This document shows positions 44,916 through 55,999 of a stretch of DNA of 64,000 nucleotides, in pieces. Position 1 is the stretch's first letter, and every line of letters starts with the position of its first letter. Under the pieces are notes generated by a model that had not been told where the DNA came from, did not search any database, and saw only the letters and a list, made by a program, of their open reading frames with translations. Source of the DNA: Pelobates cultripes (Eukaryota; Chordata; Amphibia; Anura; Pelobatidae); contig OW240914.1 of the NCBI GenBank assembly GCA_933207985.1, positions 136,598,718 through 136,662,717 of the forward strand, written 5' to 3'. Position numbers and translations under genes: made by a program.

Positions 44916-45805
44916 CATATGAGTTGTGACTGGCACTGACTGGATAAGTGTGCATGGAACACACTTTTTATACTTGCATGCAGCAATGTTTTCAAACAAT
45001 AAGGTGCTCTGCTAGTCTCTTCTCATAGTCTAGCAAAGTCTTACGCAGCACTTGAGGTGGTAATATTTTAAGAGGTTGTGCTATTAGAAAACATAGAAAA
45101 TTTAGAGTGTAAGCAGATATGGTAAAAAATAATAAAGTAAAGGGAATTTGCACACACTAAATAGAAGGTAAATTCTGACACCGATCAGAATCTGGTAAAA
45201 CGATATGTGAGTTCAGCTTATTGTGTAAACTACATATGTTTGTGAATTATTTTACTTGGACACACTGACAGGGTTGTTCGCTAAGGTGTAAATTGCCAGG
45301 ACTTTCAAAGCTAAATTTTAGGCCATAATAGCTGAATTGGAAGTTTGTTATGGATTAAGTCAGCTTTCTAAAATGAAAATTTTTTTAAATAACCCTGCAT
45401 GTATTAGATTAAGCAACAAAACATTGAGTAGATGATCTGTACTGATCGGTGTTTGGTAGCAAAATGTTCTAATTCCTATTACTCTCAACCTGCCCATAGT
45501 ATGTTGGAAATGTATGCTGTATTTTCACATTATGAAATATAGATAATGTTTTTGCACAGTGCTTAGTAGAAGAATGTAAAACATTTTCATTCACAAAATT
45601 ACTGTATTGATTCCTCAGCTTCCGTCAGTCTGAAAATGTTAGTCTGAAAATTCAAATTTATAATAGTTTTAACTGACCTGATAACATTTGATTGTTAGAA
45701 ATGTAGTGGTTCCGTGCCTTGCTGAATTGTAATAATTGGAATTTCATTTGGTTTGGTACACCTCTTGCCATGGATTCCTAGGAGTACTCAGTCCTCCCTA
45801 ATATA
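44916..45805. other. No gene; one palindromic-MITE fragment
   Basis: A degenerate member of the TTCACTAAA group lies near 45273-45345 (GTTCGCTAAGGTGTAAATTG). Otherwise unrecognised. The last bases before 45804 form an imperfect inverse of those after 47369. Confidence 0.45.
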
Positions 45806-47367
45806 CAGGGAGTGCAGAATTATTAGGCAAATGAGTATTTTGACCACATCATCCTCTTTATGCATGTTGTCTTACTCCAAGCTGTATAGGCTCGAAAGCC
45901 TACTACCAATTAAGCATATTAGGTGATGTGCATCTCTGTAATGAGAAGGGGTGTGGTCTAATGACATCAACACCCTATATCAGGTGTGCATAATTATTAG
46001 GCAACTTCCTTTCCTTTGGCAAAATGGGTCAAAAGAAGGACTTGACAGGCTCAGAAAAGTCAAAAATAGTGAGATATCTTGCAGAGGGATGCAGCACTCT
46101 TAAAATTGCAAAGCTTCTGAAGCGTGATCATCGAACAATCAAGCGTTTCATTCAAAATAGTCAACAGGGTCACAAGAAGCGTGTGGAAAAACCAAGGCGC
46201 AAAATAACTGCCCATGAACTGAGAAAAGTCAAGCGTGCAGCTGCCACAATGCCACTTGCCACCAGTTTGGCCATATTTCAGAGCTGCAACATCACTGGAG
46301 TGCCCAAAAGCACAAGGTGTGCAATACTCAGAGACATGGCCAAGGTAAGAAAGGCTGAAAGACGACCACCACTGAACAAGACACACAAGCTGAAACGTCA
46401 AGACTGGGCCAAGAAATATCTCAAGACTGATTTTTCTAAGGTTTTATGGACTGATGAAATGAGAGTGAGTCTTGATGGGCCAGATGGATGGGCCCGTGGC
46501 TGGATTGGTAAAGGGCAGAGAGCTCCAGTCCGACTCAGACGCCAGCAAGGTGGAGGTGGAGTACTGGTTTGGGCTGGTATCATCAAAGATGAGCTTGTGG
46601 GGCCTTTTCGGGTTGAGGATGGAGTCAAGCTCAACTCCCAGTCCTACTGCCAGTTCCTGGAAGACACCTTCTTCAAGCAGTGGTACAGGAAGAAGTCTGC
46701 ATCCTTCAAGAAAAACATGATTTTCATGCAGGACAATGCTCCATCACACGCGTCCAAGTACTCCACAGCGTGGCTGGCAAGAAAGGGTATAAAAGAAGAA
46801 AATCTAATGACATGGCCTCCTTGTTCAACTGATCTGAACCCCATTGAGAACCTGTGGTCCATCATCAAATGTGAGATTTACAAGGAGGAAAACAGTACAC
46901 CTCTCTGAACAGTGTCTGGGAGGCTGTGGTTGCTGCTGCACGCAATGTTGATGGTGAACAGATCAAAACACTGACAGAATCCATGGATGGCAGGCTTTTG
47001 AGTGTCCTTGCAAAGAAAGGTGGCTATATTGGTCACTGATTTGTTTTTGTTTTGTTTTTGAATGTCAGAAATGTATATTTGTGAATGTTGAGATGTTATA
47101 TTGGTTTCACTGGTAATAATAAATAATTGAAATGGGTATATATTTGTTTTTTGTTAAGTTGCCTAATAATTATGCACAGTAATAGTCACCTGCACACACA
47201 GATATCCCCCTAACATAGCTATAACTAAAAACAAACTAAAAACTACTTCCAAAAATATTCAGCTTTGATATTAATGAGTTTTTTGGGTTCATTGAGAACA
47301 TGGTTGTTGTTCAATAATAAAATTAATCCTCAAAAATACAACTTGCCTAATAATTCTGCACTCCCTG
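45806..47367 (+). mobile_element. Tc1/mariner element, DD37E type, IR/DR ends
   Basis: A 1562-bp element flanked by TA duplications (45804-45805 and 47368-47369). Each end has two copies of a direct repeat: GTGCAGAATTATTAGGCAA (45812-45830, inverse at 47343-47361) and GTGCATAATTATTAGGCAA (45986-46004, inverse at 47159-47177). This outer/inner pair is the IR/DR layout known from Sleeping-Beauty-like elements. It encodes one transposase (46024 onward) with a late frameshift. Confidence 0.95.
46024..46908 (+). pseudogene. Tc1/mariner transposase, DD37E, 1-base frameshift near the C-terminus
   Basis: A 294-codon frame starting 19 bases after the inner direct repeat. The N-terminus has a paired-like helix-turn-helix (residues about 5-45), then a basic segment (GHKKRVEKPRRK). 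Catalytic residues are D144 (LWTDE), D237 (MQDNAPSH) and E275 (NPIENLW), with 37 residues between the last two. Near 46890 one base appears lost, and the normal C-terminal tail continues in the next frame to a stop at about 47039 (ending GGYIGH). All catalytic residues are present, but the shift replaces the last 45 or so residues. Normal length would be about 340 residues. Confidence 0.93.
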
Positions 47368-47369
47368 TA

Positions 47370-47689
47370 AGGAGGGACTGAGACTGATGAAAACCTTGTC
47401 AAACCAGTTTATTTTTCATGTTTTAAGACACAACAGTTATACATCTAAAAGTCCATGATTTTGCTAAAGGGATTGACATGGGATACGGTGAGTCCCCACT
47501 GGCTGTGCCAAACACAGAGTATATTAATACTGCTGTAATGGAGCATACTGATCTAATAGCACTTTGCAGATTCTTCACCAGCTATATGTCCCTGTTGTAC
47601 ATAATGATGGCAGAACTGATTAGTCATTCTCTTGTAGGTATGATAATTAGGTGGTGGTGTCTGTTTAGCATCATTGTATGCTGAGAGTG
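47370..47689. other. No gene recognised
   Basis: Nothing identifiable. Confidence 0.45.
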
Positions 47690-49080
47690 CTCATATTAGC
47701 ATGTGAAAATACAGGTGAAAATATACACAGAAGAGGGGCTGAGCTTGCAACCAACAGGGTCGGATGCCATCTCGACCAGCTCCTCGCAACTAGCCCAAAT
47801 CTGACTAAATATCACCACCATCCTTCCACATCCAGCCCTACAACCCAACTGACCTGCCTCACAAAGACATACCGCACCTCCCGATGCCCTTCTTTCAGCT
47901 GCCCAAGCAGACAAAAATAAAGCGCTAGTCTGGGGCCTACCACGCACCGTCAGCCTACAGCCTGTGAGCTATCCTCAAGGACTGCCCGGGGGTAAACAGT
48001 CTGCACACTCACGACACCTAGCCCCCACGACAACCCAAATGCCGGCGATGGGACGCTGTTCCCAAAAACCAAACACAGCTGCGGAGTGTAGAGATATCGG
48101 CTCCATGCCGCAGAGGCCAGCGCAATCAAAACGACCTCCCGTGGAGACACAGCAGCCCGCACACCCGGAAGCCAGAGGGGGGAGCGACGAGGTATGGGCC
48201 ACACATGACCATCAGCCCGGTCAGACTCCATCCCCAGAGCCTATAACGGCACAGCCCCCACAACCAAAGATGATTTAAAGGCACTGCTGGCAGGCATACA
48301 CAAGGTCTGGGCTGCAGACCTCAAACTATTTAAAGCTGACATACAGGCAATCACAGGCCGAGTGATAACGTCTGAAAAAGACATTGTTGACATTCGCTCA
48401 GATCTGACCATAATTAAAGATTCAGTCACACAACTACAGGTCCATCAGCCAGCCTTGTCACTCAGGATGACAGCCTTTGAAGACCGACAACGCCGTCACC
48501 ACGTTAAGACCAGAGGCGTCCTTGCTAATATCACGGCCGAAGAGCTACCACACTACACTCGACGGCTGCTAGCGACTATATTACCTCATCCAGTAGCCAG
48601 GTAACTGTCCATCAAAGGGGTTTACCGAATAACAGGCTCACCCAAGGCAAGACCAGACCAGATAAGAGACGTCATATTCCGCTGCTCCTCTTCTCAAGAT
48701 AAGGCCCAAATTATGCTGGCCCTGAAGGGTAAAACACCATTGTCCTTTGAGGGCGCATCCTTAACCTTCTTCCAGGACCTTATACAAGCCACATTGCTAT
48801 GGCGCAAATCCCTTCTCTCAACTTAGAACCGCTGGGGTGGTATACAGATGGGTCCCCCCCCACGGAACTCTGTTAGCTACGCATTACAGGGCTGTTCACA
48901 CGCTTGAATCTGAGGCAAAAATACCCACTTTCCTAACATCGTTAGGCATGGAAGATTAGCCCGGGAGAACATCACAGGACGGGACCCCCTAGGACCCCGT
49001 CAACACAGCCACATTCGCAGAGCTACCACTTCCAGGGAGTTGGAAACTTGACAGGACTGAGGATTAGATATTCTGATACA
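47690..49080 (+). pseudogene. L1/Tx1 ORF1 remnant
   Basis: Broken frames at 47964-48278 and 48362-48604 and beyond. The recognisable part is the coiled coil (ITSEKDIVDIRSDLTIIKDS), the start of the RNA-binding domain (RGVLANITAEEL), and a C-terminal segment with FRCSSSQDKAQIMLALKGK in another frame to about 48830. It belongs to an L1 copy separate from the 5'-truncated one at 49911. Several stops and shifts. Confidence 0.7.
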
Positions 49081-49087
49081 GCCCGAC

Positions 49088-49396
49088 ATGGCGGTCGAAC
49101 ACGTACCCAAGGCACTCGCAGACAATGCAGATGTACCGCAGAGTTTTATTGTTTATAGTTTATCTATCATTGAGGAGTCGGGTACGGCCTCCCTGGAACA
49201 GTCTAGCTCGATAGACGGGACTTCCTACATTCTGTCTGTACACAAATGCTTTGTGAAACCCCTCACTCGATTTGAGGAATTTTGTATACGAAGGAAACCA
49301 TTATGTAGAGGTATTTCGGTTTTATACCAGCTACTATTGGTAGGCACTAGAGTCCCGTTCCCTCCCCTCCCCCTCTCTGCCCAGGTGAGACAGTAA
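49088..49396 (+). other. 102-codon open frame of unknown nature
   Basis: The frame opens MAVEHVPKALADNADVPQ. I recognise no family. It sits between an L1 ORF1 remnant and an L2 remnant and probably belongs to transposon sequence. No start-site or splice context supports expression. Confidence 0.2.
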
Positions 49397-49416
49397 GCAG
49401 TAGGAGAGAGCAGTAT

Positions 49417-49738
49417 CTCATAGAACAAGATTGTGGTGGATGAGAAAATGTTGATGATCAACAGTGTCAAAAACTGCAGAAAGGTCAAGGAGAATTAAGA
49501 TACAATAGTGTCTATGAGATTTTGCAACAATTAGATAATTGGATACTTTGGTAATCGGCGTTTCGACAGTGACGAACGCAGAATTTAGATTGTAACGGGT
49601 CAAGCAGAGAGTTGGATTCAAGGAAGTCTGACAATCTCACATACACAACTCTCTCAGGGATCTTGGATGCATACGGCAGTAGTGAGATAGGGTAATAGTT
49701 CAATGGGGAGTCAGGGTCAAGGTTGGGCTTTTTCACCC
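49417..49738 (-). pseudogene. L2/CR1-type reverse transcriptase fragment
   Basis: The minus-strand frames 49512-49736 and 49418-49621 contain KKPNLDPDSPLNYYPISLLP, then ERVVYVRLSDFLESNSLLDP and, in the next frame, LLDLSAVFDTVDHQHFL, the NYRPISL and LDLSAAFDTVDH blocks of L2/CR1 RT. It is frameshifted and ends where the Tc1-like element begins. Confidence 0.85.
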
Positions 49739-49910
49739 TGTTCCAAATTATTATGCAAATTATATTTTTCTCATTTACCTAAATAATTGATGTAAATAAC
49801 AGTCAGCATAATTCTCATGTTATCAACTATTAAGAGTACAATTTAAATTTTATTGAACAAACCTCCTAATGAGAACAGTAATTTTTTTTTAACATAAACT
49901 TACAATGCAC

Positions 49911-51810
49911 AACTACACAAAGACCCCTCTTCTTACCCCTCCGACTGGACAGACATACACAACTTGAGCTTAAAGCCACATACTCCTTCACGTGGGCTAA
50001 GAGGTCCATTACTTACTTGGGGGTCCATTTACCCAGATACCTAAAGCACACATATGATCTGAACTTTATACCACTACTCACCCCGATATCAAAAGATCTC
50101 GGGGACTGGCAGAGGCCCGTCTTCAGCTGGCTTTGTAGGATCAACATATTGAAGATGAATACATTGCCTAAAGTGTTAGACCTCCTACAAACACTCCCCA
50201 TTGCGATTCCCCCTTCCATTTTCTCCAAACTCAAACAAATTTTCACGACTTTCATCTGGGCAAATAGGCGCCCGAAAATAGCCTACTCAGTTCTGACTAG
50301 ACATAGAGGACAGGGAGGACTGGGCCTACCTCACATGGAACGTTACTACCAAGCGGTCATACTGACTAGAATATACGAGTGGACCGCAGTACACCCACTA
50401 AAGCAATGGGTACACATAGAAGGCTCAATGTTCCAATCCCCACTATACACAGTTCCATGGCATGACGAGGGACATACACTCCTCCTGCCCCAACACTCGC
50501 ATCACCCAACGATTCTACCCACATTACGTCAGTGGTCACGCATTAGTTCCCAGAAAGACATCTCACCGCACCCCTCACCCTTCTATCCTCTGTCACACAA
50601 CCCAAAGTTTTTACCAGGCATACGCCCCCAGTTCTTCCTTCAATTCCCACCAACCCAAAAAAACAAGATACCCGATGGTTGGCACGGCTGTGACACCAGC
50701 AGGAGTAGCTTCATTATCTATCTTAGCCTCCACAGACCGCCCCACTACCAAACAACATTTCCAATACGCTCAGTTGGCCCACTTCCTGAAGGGGGACTTA
50801 CACCTTTTCTGGGGAACAAGAGCACACACCAATTATGAAACCTATTGCACCACTCATAGCCTCCAGACCAAGCACTTATCTACATTCTATAAACTCCTTA
50901 GCGCCACACTCTACCACCCACATTCACGGCAACATGGGAGGCTGAGCTGGGTATCACCATCCCCCAGGAAACATGGCATAGAATATTCACATACGCCCAT
51001 GCCACGTCTATTAGCACAGCAGTAAGGGAAAGCACGTACAAAAGAATATCCAGATGGCATTACTCACCCACTAAGATCCATGCAATCTTCCCAACAGTGC
51101 CGGATATATGTTGGAGATGCGGGCAACCTAAAGGAACCACAGCCCACATTTGGTGGCTCTGCCCAACCATCCAAACTTATTGGCAGAGACTGAGAAGGTT
51201 AATAAAAGCTATTACAGGTCATCAGTTATCACACCTGAAACTTTCCTATTCCTCATACACACCACCCATATGCCAAGTCACCAGAGCAAGCTCGTCAACC
51301 ATATGCTGACAGCAGCAAACATGTTGATACCATTAAAATGGTAGAGCACTGATGCCCCATCAGTATGGTAGTGGATACAGAAGGTGGAATTCATACGGAT
51401 CATGGAAGAATTAGACGCATCATACTCAAATAAATATACCGTTTACATCCTAACATGGCAACCATGGTTGACCTATCTAGATCGATAGGGTCATCTGAGT
51501 ACTGTCCATATACGACCTTCTCACTAGTTACACCATTTCTACCTCACCCATCCATCCCTATTATGCACTACCAAATATACAACACTAAGAGATGAATCTA
51601 TGCCGTTGGAACAAACTGGTTTTATGTTCAATGACTAGATTCTCTAGAACTATATTCTGTTACCTTAATTTGTTACAATTGTGAAAAAAAAAATGCGTAG
51701 ACTCTGATGCCTGCATATCTTGGATTATTGATTGTTTTACTACTGTGGCGTCTATCACCCATGTCTTGTAATACTTTATGCGCAATAAAATAAAGATTTT
51801 AAAAAAAAAC
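49911..51810 (+). mobile_element. 5'-truncated L1/Tx1 insertion with 14-bp target duplication
   Basis: The insert is flanked by AACTTACAATGCAC at 49897-49910 and 51811-51824. It ends with AATAAAATAAAGATTTT and a short poly(A). Coding remnants are those of ORF2 after the RT. Truncation at the 5' side, poly(A) and target duplication are the standard marks of target-primed reverse transcription. Confidence 0.93.
50017..51309 (+). pseudogene. L1 ORF2 C-terminal remnant
   Basis: Frames 50017-50838, 50462-51025 and 51097-51309. The first carries INILKMNTLPKVLDLLQTLP and FIWANRRPKIA, then GGLGLPHMERYY, all post-RT blocks of L1/Tx1 ORF2. The last carries the CWRCGQPKGTTAHIWWLC block. RT and endonuclease were lost by 5' truncation; frames are shifted. 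Confidence 0.88.
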
Positions 51811-52025
51811 AACTTACAATGCACTGTTCCAAATTATTACGCACAGTAAGTTTCAAAACCCTTTATAGGTTGTAAAGAACTGAAAATTGTCATTTGTTGT
51901 GTTTGCAGCATATTTACTGAAATCAAAAGCTATTTCAATCAAATTTATAAAAACATTTTAACTTTTTAAACATTTTAACAGCTCACGTTACATTTTAACA
52001 TAGGACTGCTTATTTGAGAGCAGCT

Positions 52026-52659
52026 TCACCAAGTCTTGCATCCATTCAACTTGTGAGTTTTTTGTACAGTTTCTGCTTGAATTTGTTTGCAAGATGTCAG
52101 AATAGCCTCCCAGAGCTGCTGTTTGGACGCAAAATACCCCCCACCCTCATAGATCTTTTGCTTGAGGATGCTCCAAAGGTTCTCAATAGGATTGAGGTCA
52201 GGGGAGGATGGAGGCCACACCATAACTTTCTCTCCTTTTATCCCCATAGCAGCTATTGATGCAAAGGTAGTCTTTGCAGCATGAGATGGTGCATTGTCAT
52301 GCATGAAGATGATTTTATTACGGAAAACATAATTCTTCCTTCTGTACCAGGGAAGAAAGTGGTCCGTCAGAAACTCCACATACTTTGCAGAGGTCATCTT
52401 TACACCTTCGAGACCCTAAACGGGCCGACCAGCTCTATTCCCATGATTCTGGCCCAAAACATGACTCCACCTTGCTGACGTCGCAGCCTTGTTGGAACAG
52501 GGTGGCCGTCCACCAACCATCTGGACCATCCAGGGTTGCACGGCACGCCTCAGTGAACAGGTCTGTTTGAAAATTAGTCTTCATGTATTTTTCTGCCCAA
52601 TGCAGCCGTTTCTGCTTGTGAGCATTGGTTAGTGGTGGCCGAATAGAAGGTTTATGCAC
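52026..52659 (-). pseudogene. DD37E Tc1/mariner transposase, degenerate
   Basis: The frame 52435-52659 covers the middle (HWAEKYMKTNFQTDLF), and 52026-52397 the C-terminal half (MHDNAPSHAAK ... SSPDLNPIENLW). The last Asp-Glu spacing is again 37 residues. The first catalytic site, normally T-D-E, reads FTEACR, so that Asp is lost. An N-terminal helix-turn-helix region appears degraded in 52660-52960. Inactive. Confidence 0.88.
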
Positions 52660-53859
52660 AGTTGCAAGACTCTGGATGACTCTACACCTTGATGCCCGTG
52701 GGACTCCAGAGGCACCAGCAGCTTCAAATATCTGTTTTTCTGCTATGTAATGGTATTTTAGCAGCTGCTCTCTTGATCTGATGCATGGATCTGGAAGAAA
52801 TCTTCATCAATGTGCCTTTATCTGCACACACCCGTCTGTGCTCTGAATCAGCCACAAATCTCTTTGATGATCATGCTTAAGTTTTCATTAAATATTTAAT
52901 GTTTTCATACCTCGTCCAAGGCATTGAACTATTTCACTATATCCTTTTTCTTCCCCAAATTGCATGAAAATGGTGCTCTGCATAATAATGTGGAACACCC
53001 TCCTTTAGTAGTTTTTCCTTAAATTGGGCTCACCTGGCAATCTAATTATCACAGGTGTCCGAGATTGCTTTCAGTGATCAAAAGAGCCCTGAGACACAAT
53101 GCCATCCATGAGTTAAACTGAAAAACAATATTTAATCTTTGTGACACTTAACCCCTTAAGGACACAGCTTCAGAAGCTTGACTTACGCTTAATGACACAA
53201 GCAATTTTTGCATTTTCTTGCTGTTTGCGTTCAACTGCAATGTGCATCTCTCTCATTTATTGCACCGACACATATTATATACTGTTTTTTAAAGGACAGA
53301 AAGGGCTTTAATTTGATATAACATACATATATATAAATGCTTACTTATTATAAAAAAAATACAGAAAAATGCAAAAAAAATGAAAAATATTGTTTTTTTT
53401 TACAGTTTTTGCAATAATAATGTGTGCATAATTAGTGCAGGTTAAGGAAAGTAATTAAAAATAAATTTATTTATTTGTTCTGATTTACAGAATATATAAT
53501 GTGTCTGGGATTTTAAGTTTTTTTTGGTAGTTACAGGTCACAAAGCACAAGGAGTAAAATAAACTTTTAATGTGGAGCGATTTTAGAATTTGGTATGTTT
53601 GTCTTGTAAGCTTAATAGCCATAAAAGAAAACAAAATTGCCACACAAAAGTATATATTTATATAAAGTAGACATCACAGGCTATTTACCTAAGGTGGTTT
53701 TGACACTTTCTACATAGCCATTTCACCGCCAACCTCTGCTAAATATTGGAGTAAAATTTAGTTTTTTGGGGTTTTTGGCACACAAACTTATAACAAAGAA
53801 CTTCTCATGTTTATTTTGTAAAGTTGGTGTGTGCTATTCCTGTACAAAGTTTTATCTTG

Positions 53860-55980
53860 TGTTCAGTTACATCTGCTGATTAAAATGACACCCCCATTGT
53901 ATGTCTTTGGCACTATTTCGTGAAGTTACAGTGCCATTTAGGTGACCTGTCCTTTTCAGTATTCACAGTAGATTTTTGAGAGACGGATTTAATGAGCCTA
54001 TGCATCCATTTGGGGTATTATAACAGTTTGACTGTTCAAAAAAAACCCACAAAGGCCTACCATTTGTAAAAGTAGACACTCCAGGGTATCTCATAAGGTG
54101 CATATTGTGCCTTAACATGCTCCCATTTTTTCACCAATATATGCCAAATTATGTGGTAAAAAATAATTTTGTGCGTTTTTTACATATGGATTGCATTTTT
54201 GCTAGGCATTTTGTATATTTCACATGTGCCACTAAGTTTAAACCCCCCAAATTACGCTCAGCTAAGTCTTCTGAGTAAAAGGACACCCCCATTGTATGTC
54301 TTTGGCACTATTTCGTGAAGTTACAGTGCCATATAGGAGACCTATCCTTTTCAGTATTCAAAGTAGAATTTTGAGAGACGGATTTAATGAGCCTATGCAT
54401 CCATTTGGGGTATTATAACAGTTTGACTGTTCAAAAAAACCCCACAAAGGCCTACCATTTGTAAAAGTAGACACTCCAGGGTATCTCATAAGGTGCATAT
54501 TGTGCCTTAACATGCCCCCATTTTTTCACCAATATATGCCAAAGTATGTGGTAAAAAATAATTTTGTGCGTTTTTTACATATGGATTGCATTTTTGCTGG
54601 GCATTTTGTATATTTCACATGTGCCACTAAGTTCAAACCCCCCAAATTATGCTCAGCTAAGTCTTCTGAGTAAAATGACACCCCCATTGTATGTCTTTGG
54701 CACTATTTCGTGAAGTTACAGTGCCATATAGGAGACCTATCCTTTTCAGTATTCAAAGTAGAATTTTGAGAGACGGATTTAATGAGCCTATGCGTCCATT
54801 TGGGGTATTATAACAGTTTGACTGTTCAAAAAAACCCCACAAAGGCCTACCATTTGTAAAAGTAGACACTCCAGGGTATCTCATAAGGTGCATATTGTGC
54901 CTTAACATGCCCCCATTTTTTCACCAATATATGCCAAATTATGTGGTAAAAAATAATTTTGTGCATTTTTTACATATGGATTGCATTTTTGCTGGGCATT
55001 TTGTATATTTCACATGTGCCACTAAGTTCAAACCCCCCAAATTATGCTCAGCTAAGTCTTCTGAGTAAAATGACACCCCCATTGTATGTCTTTGGCACTA
55101 TTTCGTGAAGTTACAGTGCCATATAGGAGACCTATCCTTTTCAGTATTCAAAGTAGAATTTTGAGAGACGGATTTAATGAGCCTATGCGTCCATTTGGGG
55201 TATTATAACAGTTTGACTGTTCAAAAAAACCCCACAAAGGCCTACCATTTGTAAAAGTAGACACTCCAGGGTATCTCATAAGGTGCATATTGTGCCTTAA
55301 CATGCTCCCATTTTTTCACCAATATATGCCAAATTATGTGGTAAAAAATAATTTTGTGCGTTTTTTACATATGGATTGCATTTTTGCTAGGCATTTTGTG
55401 TATTTCACATGTGCCACTAAGTTCAAACCCCCCAAATTATGCTCAGCTAAGTCTTCTGAGTAAAATGACACCCCCATTGTATGTCTTTGGCACTATTTCG
55501 TGAAGTTACAGTGCCATATAGGAGACCTATCCTTTTCAGTATTCAAAGTAGAATTTTGAGAGACGGATTTAATGAGCCTATGCGTCCATTTGGGGTATTA
55601 TAACAGTTTGACTGTTCAAAAAAACCCCACAAAGGCCTACCATTTGTAAAAGTAGACACTCCAGGGTATCTCATAAGGTGCATATTGTGCCTTAACGTGC
55701 TCCCATTTTTTCACCAATATATGCCAAATTATGTGGTAAAAAATAATTTTGTGCGTTTTTTACATATGGATTGCATTTTTGCTAGGCATTTTGTGTATTT
55801 CACATGTGCCACTAAGTTCAAACCCCCCAAATTATGCTCAGCTAAGTCTTCTGAGTAAAATGACACCCCCATTGTATGTCTTTGGCACTATTTCGTGAAG
55901 TTACAGTGCCATATAGGAGACCTATCCATTTCAGTATTTACAGTACAATTTTGAGAGATGGATTTAATTGGCCTATGCTT
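53860..55980. repeat. Tandem array A, 395-bp unit, about 5.3 copies
   Basis: The landmark CCCCCATTGTATGTCTTTGG starts at 53891, 54286, 54681, 55076, 55471 and 55866, exactly 395 apart. Copies differ at few positions, with more divergence in the first and last. A further diverged unit is visible around 53490-53885. No conserved reading frame. Confidence 0.96.
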
Positions 55981-55999
55981 CAATTTGGGACATTATTGC

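Larger units (their letters stand above)
49739..52997 (-). mobile_element. Second Tc1/mariner element, DD37E type, split by an L1
   Basis: Outer ends are TGTTCCAAATTATTATGCA (49739) and the inverse of TGTTCCACATTATTATGCA (ending 52997). A left inner direct repeat, TGTTCCAAATTATTACGCA, is at 51825, beyond the L1 insertion at 49911-51810. Without the L1 the element would be about 1.35 kb. The outermost bases differ between ends, so the TA duplication is uncertain. Transposase is on the minus strand. Confidence 0.88.
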
